DNA of 13,454 nucleotides from an uncultured Clostridia bacterium (GCA_944389715.1 CALXNI010000086.1:1-13454); one strand, 5' to 3'. Positions 1 to 6,299 are shown, counted from the stretch's first letter. Numbers and translations are program-made. Notes: generated from the sequence alone by a model not told the origin.

Positions 1-21
1 TGTCAAATTTGTTGCAAACGT

Positions 22-91
22 TGTAGGGGTCGCCGCCCACGGCGACCCGCATATCAATATTTAAGGGTCGCCCAGGGGTGCGACCCCTACA
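22..91. repeat. GC-rich REP/BIME-like double hairpin downstream of pyrG
   Basis: The outer arms TGTAGGGGTCGC (22-33) and GCGACCCCTACA (80-91) are a perfect 12-bp inverted repeat. Inside are two further hairpins. GGGTCGCCG (27-35) pairs with CGGCGACCC (40-48) over a 4-nt loop, and GGGTCGC (65-71) pairs with GCGACCC (80-86). The block is far more GC-rich than its surroundings and starts about 33 bp past the pyrG stop. It resembles the paired-hairpin REP elements scattered in many bacterial genomes. It could also protect the 3' end of the pyrG mRNA, but no T-run follows it, so it is not a typical intrinsic terminator. Confidence 0.75.
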
Positions 92-124
92 GATTTAAAT
101 TAATTTAATCATTCAAATTACAAT

Positions 125-1720
125 TTATTTAATTGCTGCTGCAATTAAACCTTTAAATAATGGTCCTGGTCTGTTTGGTCTTGATTTAAACTCTGGGTGG
201 AATTGTCCTGCTACAAAGAATGGATGATCTTTTAATTCAACTATCTCGACTAGTCTTCCATCTGGTGAAGTTCCACTACATATAAGTCCTGCAGCTTCCA
301 TTTTTTCTTTATACTCATTGTTATACTCGTATCTATGTCTATGTCTTTCTGCTATTTCTTTTGTTCCATATAAGCTATATGCAAGTGTTCCTTCTTTTAA
401 AACACATGGATAACTTCCAAGTCTCATTGTTCCACCTTTTTTATCTATATTCTTTTGCTCGTCCATTATATGTATTACTGGATTTATAGTATTTTCATCA
501 AACTCTTCTGAATTTGCATCTTTTAATCCTAAAACATTTCTTGCAAATTCTACAACTGCCATTTGCATTCCTAAACAAATTCCTAAAAATGGAACTTTAT
601 TTTCTCTTGCATATTTAATTGTTGCAATTTTTCCTTCAATACCTCTATTCCCAAATCCTCCTGGAACTAAAAGTGCATCATACTCACCTAATTTTTCTTT
701 TGCATTTTTATCATTTATTTCTTCAGAATCTACAAATGCCACATCAACTTTTACATCATTTGCAAAACCTGCATGTCTTAAGCTTTCTGCAACTGAAAGA
801 TAAGAGTCTTCTAATGTAACATATTTTCCAACTATTGCTACCCTTACTGGTCCTTTTTCTATATTCCTAATATGCTCAATCATCTTTTGCCATTCTTCGT
901 TTTTAGGTTCTACTTTATCTAAATTTAAACATCTACACACTTCCCTTGTAAGCCCCTCTTTTTCTAGCATTAATGGAACTGCATATAAATTATCAACAGT
1001 TGAATTCTCTATTACACTCTCTGGTCTTACATTACAATATAGTGCTATTTTTTGTCTCATACCATCTTCTATTGGAAGTTCTGATCTGCAAACTAATATA
1101 TCAGGCTTAATCCCTAAAGATTGAAGTTCTTTTACAGAGTGCTGTGTTGGTTTAGACTTAAGCTCATTTGACCCTGCAATATAAGGAAGAAGAGTTACGT
1201 GTATATATAAAACATCCTCTTTTGGTTTTTCTATTCCAACTTGTCTAATTGCTTCTATAAATGAAAGTCCTTCAATGTCTCCTATTGTTCCACCAATCTC
1301 AGTTATAACTATATCTACATCTGTGTTTTCAAAACTATAAATATTATCTTTTATTTCATTAGTAATATGAGGTATTACTTGAACAGTTTTACCTAAATAT
1401 TCGCCTTTTCTCTCTTTTTCAATTACACTAGAATAAATCTTTCCAGTAGTCACACTAGAATTTTTAGTTAAATTCTCATCAATAAATCTCTCATAATGCC
1501 CTAAATCTAAATCTGTTTCTGCTCCATCATCTGTAACAAAAACCTCTCCATGTTCAATTGGGCTCATCGTACCTGGATCAACATTTATATATGGATCCAT
1601 TTTTTGAATTGTTACTTTATATCCTCTATTTTTTAAAAGTCTTCCGAGAGAAGCTGCAGTTATTCCTTTTCCTAATCCTGATACCACTCCACCTGTTACA
1701 AAAATATATTTTGTGTTCAT
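125..1720 (-). CDS. pyrG: CTP synthase
   Basis: This enzyme converts UTP to CTP using ATP and glutamine-derived ammonia, the last step of pyrimidine nucleotide synthesis, in the cytoplasm. The protein is 531 aa, the normal length for the family. The N-terminal synthetase domain (about 1-265) begins with the nucleotide-binding loop VTGGVVSGLGKG (8-19) and carries the EIGGTIGDIE stretch (141-150). The C-terminal class I glutamine amidotransferase domain (about 290-531) has the oxyanion segment PGGFGNRG (353-360), the nucleophile Cys382 in GICLGMQ, and the His508/Glu510 pair in QFHPE. All key residues are present. The ATG at 1720 follows AAGGAG at good spacing. It lies 191 bp beyond pyrD with its own promoter and hairpin leader, so it is probably transcribed at least partly apart from the pyr genes upstream. 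Confidence 0.98.
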   Translation of the reverse strand: MNTKYIFVTGGVVSGLGKGITAASLGRLLKNRGYKVTIQKMDPYINVDPGTMSPIEHGEVFVTDDGAETDLDLGHYERFIDENLTKNSSVTTGKIYSSVIEKERKGEYLGKTVQVIPHITNEIKDNIYSFENTDVDIVITEIGGTIGDIEGLSFIEAIRQVGIEKPKEDVLYIHVTLLPYIAGSNELKSKPTQHSVKELQSLGIKPDILVCRSELPIEDGMRQKIALYCNVRPESVIENSTVDNLYAVPLMLEKEGLTREVCRCLNLDKVEPKNEEWQKMIEHIRNIEKGPVRVAIVGKYVTLEDSYLSVAESLRHAGFANDVKVDVAFVDSEEINDKNAKEKLGEYDALLVPGGFGNRGIEGKIATIKYARENKVPFLGICLGMQMAVVEFARNVLGLKDANSEEFDENTINPVIHIMDEQKNIDKKGGTMRLGSYPCVLKEGTLAYSLYGTKEIAERHRHRYEYNNEYKEKMEAAGLICSGTSPDGRLVEIVELKDHPFFVAGQFHPEFKSRPNRPGPLFKGLIAAAIK

Positions 1721-1798
1721 TTAAATTCTCCTTCCATTCTTTACACTTACTTTTAGTATATTTTTCTAAATTTCATACATATATTTACCAAACAAAAA

Positions 1799-1844
1799 TA
1801 GATTTAAAAATTTCTCCTAAAAAAAGGGGTTTTTTTTAAATCTA
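1799..1844 (-). terminator. Terminator-like hairpin in the pyrD-pyrG spacer (possible pyrG attenuator)
   Basis: On the minus strand TAGATTTAAAAA (1844-1833) and TTTTTAAATCTA (1810-1799) form a perfect 12-bp stem, followed directly by TTTTTGTT (1798-1791). The loop (1832-1811) contains a pyrimidine tract, CCCCTTTTTTT. The hairpin lies after the candidate pyrG promoter at 1897-1869, so it would be in the pyrG leader, about 80 nt before the gene. It could end the pyrD transcript, attenuate pyrG, or both. The stem is A/T-rich, so its strength is uncertain. Confidence 0.55.
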
Positions 1845-1868
1845 TCATTTTAATATTAATATGAAAAT

Positions 1869-1897
1869 ATATTATCATTTTTTGTTTCTTTTTGCAA
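1869..1897 (-). promoter_or_regulatory. Candidate pyrG promoter
   Basis: Reading the minus strand, TTGCAA (1897-1892), a 17-nt spacer and TAATAT (1874-1869) form a sigma-A-like promoter. A TG one base before the -10 gives an extended -10. The predicted start is near 1862, leaving a leader of about 140 nt before the pyrG ATG. No GGGC is seen at the predicted start, so the reiterative-transcription control known for Bacillus pyrG is not supported here. Confidence 0.5.
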
Positions 1898-1911
1898 GTG
1901 GTTTTATAAAT

Positions 1912-2820
1912 TTAATTCATTTCTACTTTTCCTACAATATCTTCTATTTTCTCTATATTATATTTTTCCATATACTCTTCTATTCCCTTAACTGTATTTA
2001 CACTTGTATATGGATCTATAAAATTACCAGCACCTATAGAAACTGCAGATGCTCCTGCAAGCATAAATTCTATTGCATCATTTCCATTTACAATACCACC
2101 CATTCCAAGAATAGGTATATTTATTGCTTGTGATACTTGATATACCATTCTTACTGCAACTGGCCTTATAGCTGGTCCAGAAAGTCCACCAGTATTATTT
2201 GCAAGATAAGGTCTTCTTGTATTTATATTAATACTCATTCCAAGCAAGGTATTAATTAATGATACTCCATCTGCTCCTGCATCTTCTGCTGCTTTAGCTG
2301 GAATTGTTATATCCGTAACATTTGGAGTAAGTTTTACAATTAATGGTTTATCTAAAACTTTTCTAACTTTACTTGTAACTTCCTTCACACCTTCGTATGT
2401 AGTACCAAAAGCTAAACATCCAGCCTTAACATTTGGACAAGATAAATTAAGCTCCACTCCATCAATATCTGAATTATTTAATATTTTGCATACCTCTACA
2501 TAATCTTCTATTGTACTTCCACAAGCATTTACAATTATCGCTGTGTCTTGCTGTTTAAGCCATGGCAAATCATATTGCAAAAAGTATTCAACTCCTGGAT
2601 TTTGAAGTCCAATGCTATTTAGCATTCCACTAGGAGTTTCATATACTCTAGAAGGCTTATTTCCATCTCTAGGTTTTAAGGAAGTACCTTTTGTAATAAT
2701 TCCACCCAATTTACTTAAATCAAAAAATTGGCTATATTCTCTTCCATATCCATAAGTACCAGACGCAACTGTTACTGGATTTTTCATTTTTATACCTGCA
2801 AAATTTACTTCTGTATTCAT
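1912..2820 (-). CDS. pyrD: Dihydroorotate dehydrogenase B (NAD+), catalytic subunit
   Basis: This FMN enzyme oxidises dihydroorotate to orotate. As a class 1B enzyme it passes electrons through PyrK to NAD+, and the PyrK gene is directly upstream. The protein is 302 aa, normal for the family. Visible marks are the start VASGTYGYG (18-26), the FMN/substrate segment around Lys44, the active-site base Cys128 in NLSCPNVK, Lys163 in VKLTPN, the loop GGLSGPA (211-217), and the phosphate-binding GMGGI (239-243) and IGAG (262-265). A catalytic Cys rather than Ser marks class 1, and the adjacent pyrK marks 1B. The ATG at 2820 follows AGAGGTG at 7 nt. That ribosome binding site directly abuts a 33-bp inverted repeat, which may affect how much PyrD is made relative to PyrK. 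Confidence 0.96.
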   Translation of the reverse strand: MNTEVNFAGIKMKNPVTVASGTYGYGREYSQFFDLSKLGGIITKGTSLKPRDGNKPSRVYETPSGMLNSIGLQNPGVEYFLQYDLPWLKQQDTAIIVNACGSTIEDYVEVCKILNNSDIDGVELNLSCPNVKAGCLAFGTTYEGVKEVTSKVRKVLDKPLIVKLTPNVTDITIPAKAAEDAGADGVSLINTLLGMSININTRRPYLANNTGGLSGPAIRPVAVRMVYQVSQAINIPILGMGGIVNGNDAIEFMLAGASAVSIGAGNFIDPYTSVNTVKGIEEYMEKYNIEKIEDIVGKVEMN

Positions 2821-2834
2821 ATATTTACACCTCT

Positions 2835-2943
2835 TTTGAAACGAAAGGGGACAGACCCCTTTTGTTTTTCTTTTTTATTTTTATATCTAAAACAATAATT
2901 ATTTAATTTGAAACAAAAGGGGTCTGTCCCCTTTCGTTTCAAA
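2835..2943. repeat. 33-bp perfect inverted repeat between pyrK and pyrD (BIME/MITE-like)
   Basis: The arms 2835-2867 and 2911-2943 are exact reverse complements over 33 bp, separated by 43 bp of A/T-rich DNA. Each arm also contains its own small palindrome, AAAGGGG-ACAGA-CCCCTTT. In the pyrK-pyrD mRNA this would form one very stable long stem or two short ones. The upstream arm contains the pyrK stop codon (TGA, 2941-2939), and the downstream arm ends immediately before the pyrD Shine-Dalgarno sequence (2834-2828). No ORF lies inside. The form fits a pair of inverted REP units or a minimal MITE. Confidence 0.9.
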
Positions 2944-3712
2944 TTATAACTTTATTACTATCAAATACTGGTCCCTGTTTGCAGACATGTTCATATCCAC
3001 CTGTTACTACTTCTACTGCACAGCCAAGGCATACACCAAGTCCACATCCCATCTTCTCTTCTAGTGATATTTGGCATGGTATATTTTTTTCTTTTGCCAA
3101 AGTTTGAACTGCTTTTAATAGTGGCAATGGTCCACATGCAAATATTACATCTATTTTTCCACTTTCTATATCCTTTTTTAGCTCATTTATTGCAAATCCA
3201 TGTATCTTATAACTTCCATCATCTGTTGTAATTACTAATTTATTAGATACACTTTCGAATTCCTTTTCTAATAATACAGCTTCTTTATTTCTAAATCCCA
3301 AATATGTATTTACTGTTGCATTTTTTATAGCATTCTTTGCAAGCTCATATAATGGGAACACTCCAATTCCTCCACCAAGCACAGCAATATTATTGTATCC
3401 CTCATATTTAAATGTGCCATAACCTAATGGCCCTATTATATCGACTAAATCTTCTTCTTTTTTTCTTGATAATAACTCTGTTCCTTTTCCTTGTACTCTA
3501 AATATTATTTCTAGAGTTCCATTTTCTTTATCCATATTATATATGCTGATTGGCCTACGTAAAAAAGGATCCAATCCATCTGTTACTCTTATCTCAATAA
3601 ATTGACCTGGTTTTGCTATATCTACAATTTTTTTTGCTGATAAAGAAAACTTAAAAATATCTGGTTTTAGTTGCTCTTTTTTTATTAACTTAGCTTGTAA
3701 TTGTACTGGCAT
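2939..3712 (-). CDS. pyrK: Dihydroorotate dehydrogenase B (NAD+), electron transfer subunit
   Basis: This is the iron-sulfur flavoprotein partner of PyrD. It carries electrons from the PyrD FMN through a 2Fe-2S cluster and FAD to NAD+. The protein is 257 aa, normal for the family. It has an FAD-binding barrel with LRRPISIYN (51-59), then GPLGYGTF (94-101), an NAD(P)-binding GGGIGVFPL (113-121) and ACGPLPLL (192-199). The C-terminal 2Fe-2S ligands are Cys223, Cys228, Cys231 and Cys244, spaced CX4CX2CX12C. All four are present. The ATG at 3712 follows AGGAGG. The TGA stop lies inside the 33-bp inverted repeat, so the last part of the reading frame appears to have been set by that element. A possible own promoter, with a TATAAT at 3767-3762 and a weak -35, lies upstream. 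Confidence 0.96.
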   Translation of the reverse strand: MPVQLQAKLIKKEQLKPDIFKFSLSAKKIVDIAKPGQFIEIRVTDGLDPFLRRPISIYNMDKENGTLEIIFRVQGKGTELLSRKKEEDLVDIIGPLGYGTFKYEGYNNIAVLGGGIGVFPLYELAKNAIKNATVNTYLGFRNKEAVLLEKEFESVSNKLVITTDDGSYKIHGFAINELKKDIESGKIDVIFACGPLPLLKAVQTLAKEKNIPCQISLEEKMGCGLGVCLGCAVEVVTGGYEHVCKQGPVFDSNKVII

Positions 3713-3740
3713 TTTTTTCCTCCTAATTTTTTTTGACTTA

Positions 3741-3769
3741 TTGACTTATTTTTAATTTCATATTATAAT
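3741..3769 (+). promoter_or_regulatory. Promoter of the putative antisense (antitoxin) RNA
   Basis: TTGACT (3741-3746), a 17-nt spacer and a perfect TATAAT (3764-3769) point rightwards, towards the 3' end of the small hydrophobic ORF. The predicted start is near 3776. No coding gene with a ribosome binding site follows on this strand, so the likely product is a short RNA ending at the hairpin at 3825-3852. Confidence 0.65.
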
Positions 3770-3775
3770 ATAAAA

Positions 3776-3860
3776 AGATAAGGGTTCCACAAAAACGTGG
3801 TTGCCAATACGTACAATAAAAAATCATATCTCTATTGGCGAGCAGAGATATGGTTTTTAT
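3776..3860 (+). ncRNA. Putative antisense antitoxin RNA (about 85 nt)
   Basis: The span is predicted, not observed. It runs from the inferred start after the consensus plus-strand promoter to the T-run after the 3825-3852 hairpin. The RNA would be fully complementary to the last part of the toxin-like ORF (stop at 3834-3832) and its 3' untranslated region. That is the 3'-overlap arrangement known for txpA/RatA and bsrG/SR4 in Bacillus. Near its 5' end is a small hairpin (3787-3790 pairing with 3797-3800) and the sequence ACGTGGTTGC (3795-3804), which also occurs in the leader of the opposing mRNA. The function is inferred from architecture only. Confidence 0.5.
3825..3852. terminator. Bidirectional terminator of the toxin-antitoxin-like cassette
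   Basis: CATATCTCT (3825-3833) and AGAGATATG (3844-3852) form a 9-bp stem over a 10-nt loop. Leftwards it is followed on the minus strand by ATTTTTTATT (3824-3815), and rightwards on the plus strand by GTTTTTATT. It can therefore end both the hydrophobic peptide mRNA and the opposing RNA. The stem overlaps the last codons and the TAG of the small ORF. Confidence 0.7.
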
Positions 3861-3969
3861 TATATATAATTATAGTAATTGCTATAAGTAATATAATAGT
3901 GATGATAGCAAGTGTTGCATTTACAAAAAGTGATAGCACTAATAATTGTATAAGCATTTCTTCTAACAT
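3832..3969 (-). CDS. Small hydrophobic peptide, putative type I toxin
   Basis: This is a 45-codon ORF with an acidic N-terminus (MLEEM), a long hydrophobic stretch at about residues 6-36 that is rich in Leu, Ile and Val, and a short polar, net basic tail (YNKNHISARQ). That is the layout of a single-span membrane peptide. The ATG at 3969 is chosen because GAGGTGG (3981-3975) lies 5 nt before it. Reading further upstream in frame runs into the promoter. A perfect TTGACA-17-TATAAT promoter drives it, its Shine-Dalgarno sequence can be masked by a local hairpin, and an opposing promoter would make an antisense RNA over its 3' end. Type I toxins such as TxpA and BsrG are similar in size and layout, but the N-terminal YE-L signature of the Bacillus holin-like toxins is absent, so no family is assigned. 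It sits between pyrF and pyrK and has no obvious pyrimidine role. Confidence 0.6.
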   Translation of the reverse strand: MLEEMLIQLLVLSLFVNATLAIITIILLIAITIIIYNKNHISARQ

Positions 3970-3976
3970 ACACACC

Positions 3977-4003
3977 ACCTCACTTTCTATGTAAAGTAAA
4001 GGT
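3977..4003 (-). promoter_or_regulatory. Hairpin masking the toxin Shine-Dalgarno sequence
   Basis: On the minus strand ACTTT (3997-3993) pairs with AAAGT (3986-3982), and ACCT (4003-4000) pairs with AGGT (3980-3977). The result is a nine-pair stem with one small interior loop and a 6-nt loop. The AGGT belongs to the GAGGTGG ribosome binding site of the 45-codon ORF, so translation from the full mRNA should be weak unless the structure opens. Local Shine-Dalgarno masking is a known feature of type I toxin mRNAs. Confidence 0.5.
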
Positions 4004-4045
4004 AGCAACCACGTCTCTGAAAAATTCTCCTTATTTTCTTCCAGA

Positions 4046-4074
4046 ATTATATAATTCCGGAAGAAAGTTGTCAA
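4046..4074 (-). promoter_or_regulatory. Perfect consensus promoter of the toxin-like ORF
   Basis: On the minus strand TTGACA (4074-4069), exactly 17 nt, then TATAAT (4051-4046) is an ideal sigma-A promoter. It overlaps an imperfect 26-bp inverted repeat at 4038-4063. The predicted start is near 4039, about 70 nt before the 45-codon ORF. An AAGGAG at 4032-4027 has no well-spaced start codon after it. The only candidate is a 10-codon GTG ORF at 4012-3980, whose stop overlaps the toxin ribosome binding site. Confidence 0.8.
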
Positions 4075-4087
4075 TATGTAAATAAAT

Positions 4088-5015
4088 TTATTTTAAAATT
4101 TCACTATTTAATTCGTCTCTCATTCTTATTGCTTCTGCTCTTGTTGCTTTTCCAAATTCTTTTTCTGAATATTCATTTTTCCATTTATCTGATTTATATG
4201 CTGCCATTAAGCTTCTTGATGCATTTACTATTCCTCCTATACCGTCTTTGAATCCTAATGCTATATCTTCTGCTTTTCCTCCGTTGTGCTCCGTATCCTG
4301 GTATTAAGAAAAATGTTTTTGGCATAATTTCTCTTAATTCTTTTATTTGTATAGGATATGTTGCTCCAACTACTGCTCCTACACTACTATACCCATATTC
4401 TCCAACTAATTCATCTCCCCAAGAGCTTACAAGTTCTGCTACTTTCTCGTATATTGTTCTTCCATCTTCTAGTTTTAAGTCTTGTAATTCTCCAGATGAT
4501 TTATTAGATGTTTTTACTAAAACAAATATTCCTTTTCCATATTCTTTGCAATCATCTATAAATGGTTTTACTCCATCAATCCCCAAATATGGATTTACTG
4601 TTACAAAATCAACATCATATATTGATATTTTTTCATCACCTAATGCTGTTTTTCCTAAATATGCATTTGAATATCCAGCAGCTGTTGATCCAATATCTCC
4701 TCTTTTTATATCTGCAATTACTATCATTTCTTTTTCCCTAGCATATTTGCATGTTTCATTAAATACCTTTATTCCTTCTACTCCAAACATTTCATAAAAA
4801 GCAATTTGAGGCTTTACAGCAGGTATTATATCACATACACTATCTATTAGTCCTTTATTAAATTCTAATATTGCCTTACATGCACCTTCTACATCTTTTG
4901 AATATTTTTCTCTTATACTTTCTGGTATCATATCATACCTTGGATCTAACCCCATTACTGTAGGGTTGTTTGTCTCCTTAATTTTTTTAATTAATCTGTC
5001 CATTGCATTGTTCAT
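4088..5015 (-). pseudogene. pyrF: Orotidine 5'-phosphate decarboxylase (subfamily 2), frameshifted near the 3' end
   Basis: PyrF decarboxylates OMP to UMP. From the ATG at 5015 (after AAAGGGGGA) the frame reads normally through VMGLDPRYD (20-28), the catalytic ADIKRGDIGSTA (101-112, Lys104), FVTVNPYLG (137-145) and FLIPGYGAQ (236-244). Straight after Gln244 there is one extra base, the C opposite plus-strand 4283. As given, the frame runs into unrelated Arg-rich residues and stops at 4194 (273 aa). Removing that base restores GGKAEDIALGF, NASRSLM and a natural end at 4088, giving 308 aa, the usual length. The lost part includes the phosphate-binding loop, so the protein as written should not work. 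A base-call error is as likely as a true mutation. It starts 12 bp after pyrC and shares its leader style. Confidence 0.9.
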
Positions 5016-5027
5016 TTTTTTCCCCCT

Positions 5028-6299
5028 TTATCTTTTATATACTACTCTTCCATTTACTATTGTATAATATACTCTGCCTTTTAGTTTTTTGCCTATAAAT
5101 GGTGTGTTTTTAGATTTTGACACTATATCTTCTTTTTTATATATGTATTCCTCGTTAGGATTAAATATTGTAATATCTGCTATGCTTCCTTCTTCAATAT
5201 ATCCCTTATCTATCCCTAATATTTTAGCTGCATTATAGCTTGTTAGCTTTACCATGTCTAAATAAGAAATATATCCCTTATCTACTAAATTTGTAATGCT
5301 AGCAGCAAGCGCTGTTTCAAATCCTATAATTCCATTTGGTGCTTTTGCAAGTTCTACTTCTTTTTCCTCTTTAGCATGTGGTGCATGGTCAGTAATTATG
5401 CAATCTATTGTTCCATCTTGAAGTGCCTTTATTATTTCCTCCATATCCTCTTTTTTTCTAAGAGGAGGATTCATTTTTGCATTTGTACCTGATTTTAGAA
5501 CTTCTTCTACTGTAAAACTATAATAATGTGGGCAAGTCTCGCAAGTAACATTAACACCTCTTTTTTTTGCATCTCTTATTAATCTTGCAGTTTCCTTTGT
5601 ACTTATATGGCATACATGTGAATGTATGTTATTTATTTCTGCAAGTTCTACTTCCCTTGCAGCCATTAAAGTCTCTGCTTCTGGTAAAACTCCTGGTACA
5701 TTTAGTTTTTCTGCAATTTCTCCTGCGTTTATTGCACCTTTGCCTAACTCTTTTTCTTCGCAATGTGAAGCAACAAAAGTACCCAAACTATTTGCTTTAA
5801 TCAAAGCATCTCTCATAATCTTTGCTCTTACAACAGGCATTCCATCATCTGAAAATGCAACTGCACCTGCTTTTTTTAAGGATTCAAAATCAGTTAGCTC
5901 TTCTCCTTTTTCTCCAATTGTTACACTAGCATATGGAAGAACATTACACACACCTACGCGTTTTGCTTCGTTTAGAATTTTTTCCAAAATAAAAACACTA
6001 TCACAGGTAGGATTTGTATTTGGCATAGGACAAATAGTAGTAAATCCTCCCTTAATAGCGCTTTTCATTCCAGTTTCTATAGTTTCTTTATGTTCAAAAC
6101 CAGGTTCTCTTAAATGGCAATGCATATCTATCATACCTGGTATAATAAATAAATCCGTACAATCAATGGTTTCATCTGCTGTTTTGTTTATTCCTTTTGA
6201 TATTTCTTTTACTATTCCATCTTCAATAAAAATATCAAAATAGTCATTAGTATTTGTTTTGTAATCAATTAATTTACCATTTTTCAAAAGAATTGTCAC
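5028..6299 (-). CDS. pyrC: Dihydroorotase (class I)
   Basis: This enzyme cyclises N-carbamoyl-aspartate to dihydroorotate. I place the start at the GTG at 6299, 7 nt after AAAAGGGGG, giving 423 aa, typical of class I bacterial dihydroorotases. The in-frame TTG at 6356 is the -35 element of a good promoter and should not be translated. Metal ligands are visible: His60 and His62 in DMHCHLREPG, Asp151 or Asp152 in FSDDG, His179 in SHCE, His231 in HVCHIST and Asp304 in TDHAPH. The NPPLR substrate loop (277-281) is present. The stop overlaps the pyrF ribosome binding site, so pyrC and pyrF are co-transcribed and probably translationally coupled. pyrB, the usual neighbour upstream, is absent. The OPRT-like gene diverges instead. 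Confidence 0.96.
   Translation of the reverse strand: MTILLKNGKLIDYKTNTNDYFDIFIEDGIVKEISKGINKTADETIDCTDLFIIPGMIDMHCHLREPGFEHKETIETGMKSAIKGGFTTICPMPNTNPTCDSVFILEKILNEAKRVGVCNVLPYASVTIGEKGEELTDFESLKKAGAVAFSDDGMPVVRAKIMRDALIKANSLGTFVASHCEEKELGKGAINAGEIAEKLNVPGVLPEAETLMAAREVELAEINNIHSHVCHISTKETARLIRDAKKRGVNVTCETCPHYYSFTVEEVLKSGTNAKMNPPLRKKEDMEEIIKALQDGTIDCIITDHAPHAKEEKEVELAKAPNGIIGFETALAASITNLVDKGYISYLDMVKLTSYNAAKILGIDKGYIEEGSIADITIFNPNEEYIYKKEDIVSKSKNTPFIGKKLKGRVYYTIVNGRVVYKR

Larger units (their letters stand above)
3795..4014. repeat. 10-bp inverted repeat bounding the toxin-like cassette
   Basis: ACGTGGTTGC (3795-3804) and GCAACCACGT (4005-4014) are exact reverse complements 200 bp apart. 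Each copy lies about 20-35 nt after the predicted start of one of the two opposing RNAs. In a minus-strand transcript that reads past the first terminator, the 5' leader could pair with the 3' end. They could instead be the remnant ends of a small inserted element. Confidence 0.6.

Noticed and set aside
1845..1870. Bacillus-type GGGC reiterative initiation for pyrG
   Set aside because: No G-run is present near the predicted transcription start at about 1862.
2835..2943. CRISPR array or attachment site
   Set aside because: There is only one pair of inverted arms, no regular direct repeats with spacers, and no integrase nearby.
3797..3994. Plus-strand reading frame antisense to the small hydrophobic ORF
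   Set aside because: It has no ribosome binding site at its start and mirrors the hydrophobic ORF. The plus-strand RNA is predicted to end near 3860, before this frame ends, so it is treated as non-coding.
3970..4074. N-terminal extension of the hydrophobic ORF up to a TTG at 4074
   Set aside because: The TTG is part of the -35 TTGACA, and the extension runs through the -10 and leader. The ATG at 3969 has a proper ribosome binding site.
4275..4290. Programmed +1 frameshift in pyrF
   Set aside because: No stop codon in the slip position, no plausible re-pairing of the CAA tRNA, and no known programmed shift in pyrF. A base-call error or a simple mutation fits better.
4258..4797. Long plus-strand frame opposite pyrF
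   Set aside because: It lies wholly within the pyrF coding region on the other strand, with no ribosome binding site and no recognisable motif. It is a shadow of the AT-rich codon use.
5626..6243. Long plus-strand frame opposite pyrC
   Set aside because: It is the antisense of a clearly recognised dihydroorotase, with no own promoter or ribosome binding site.
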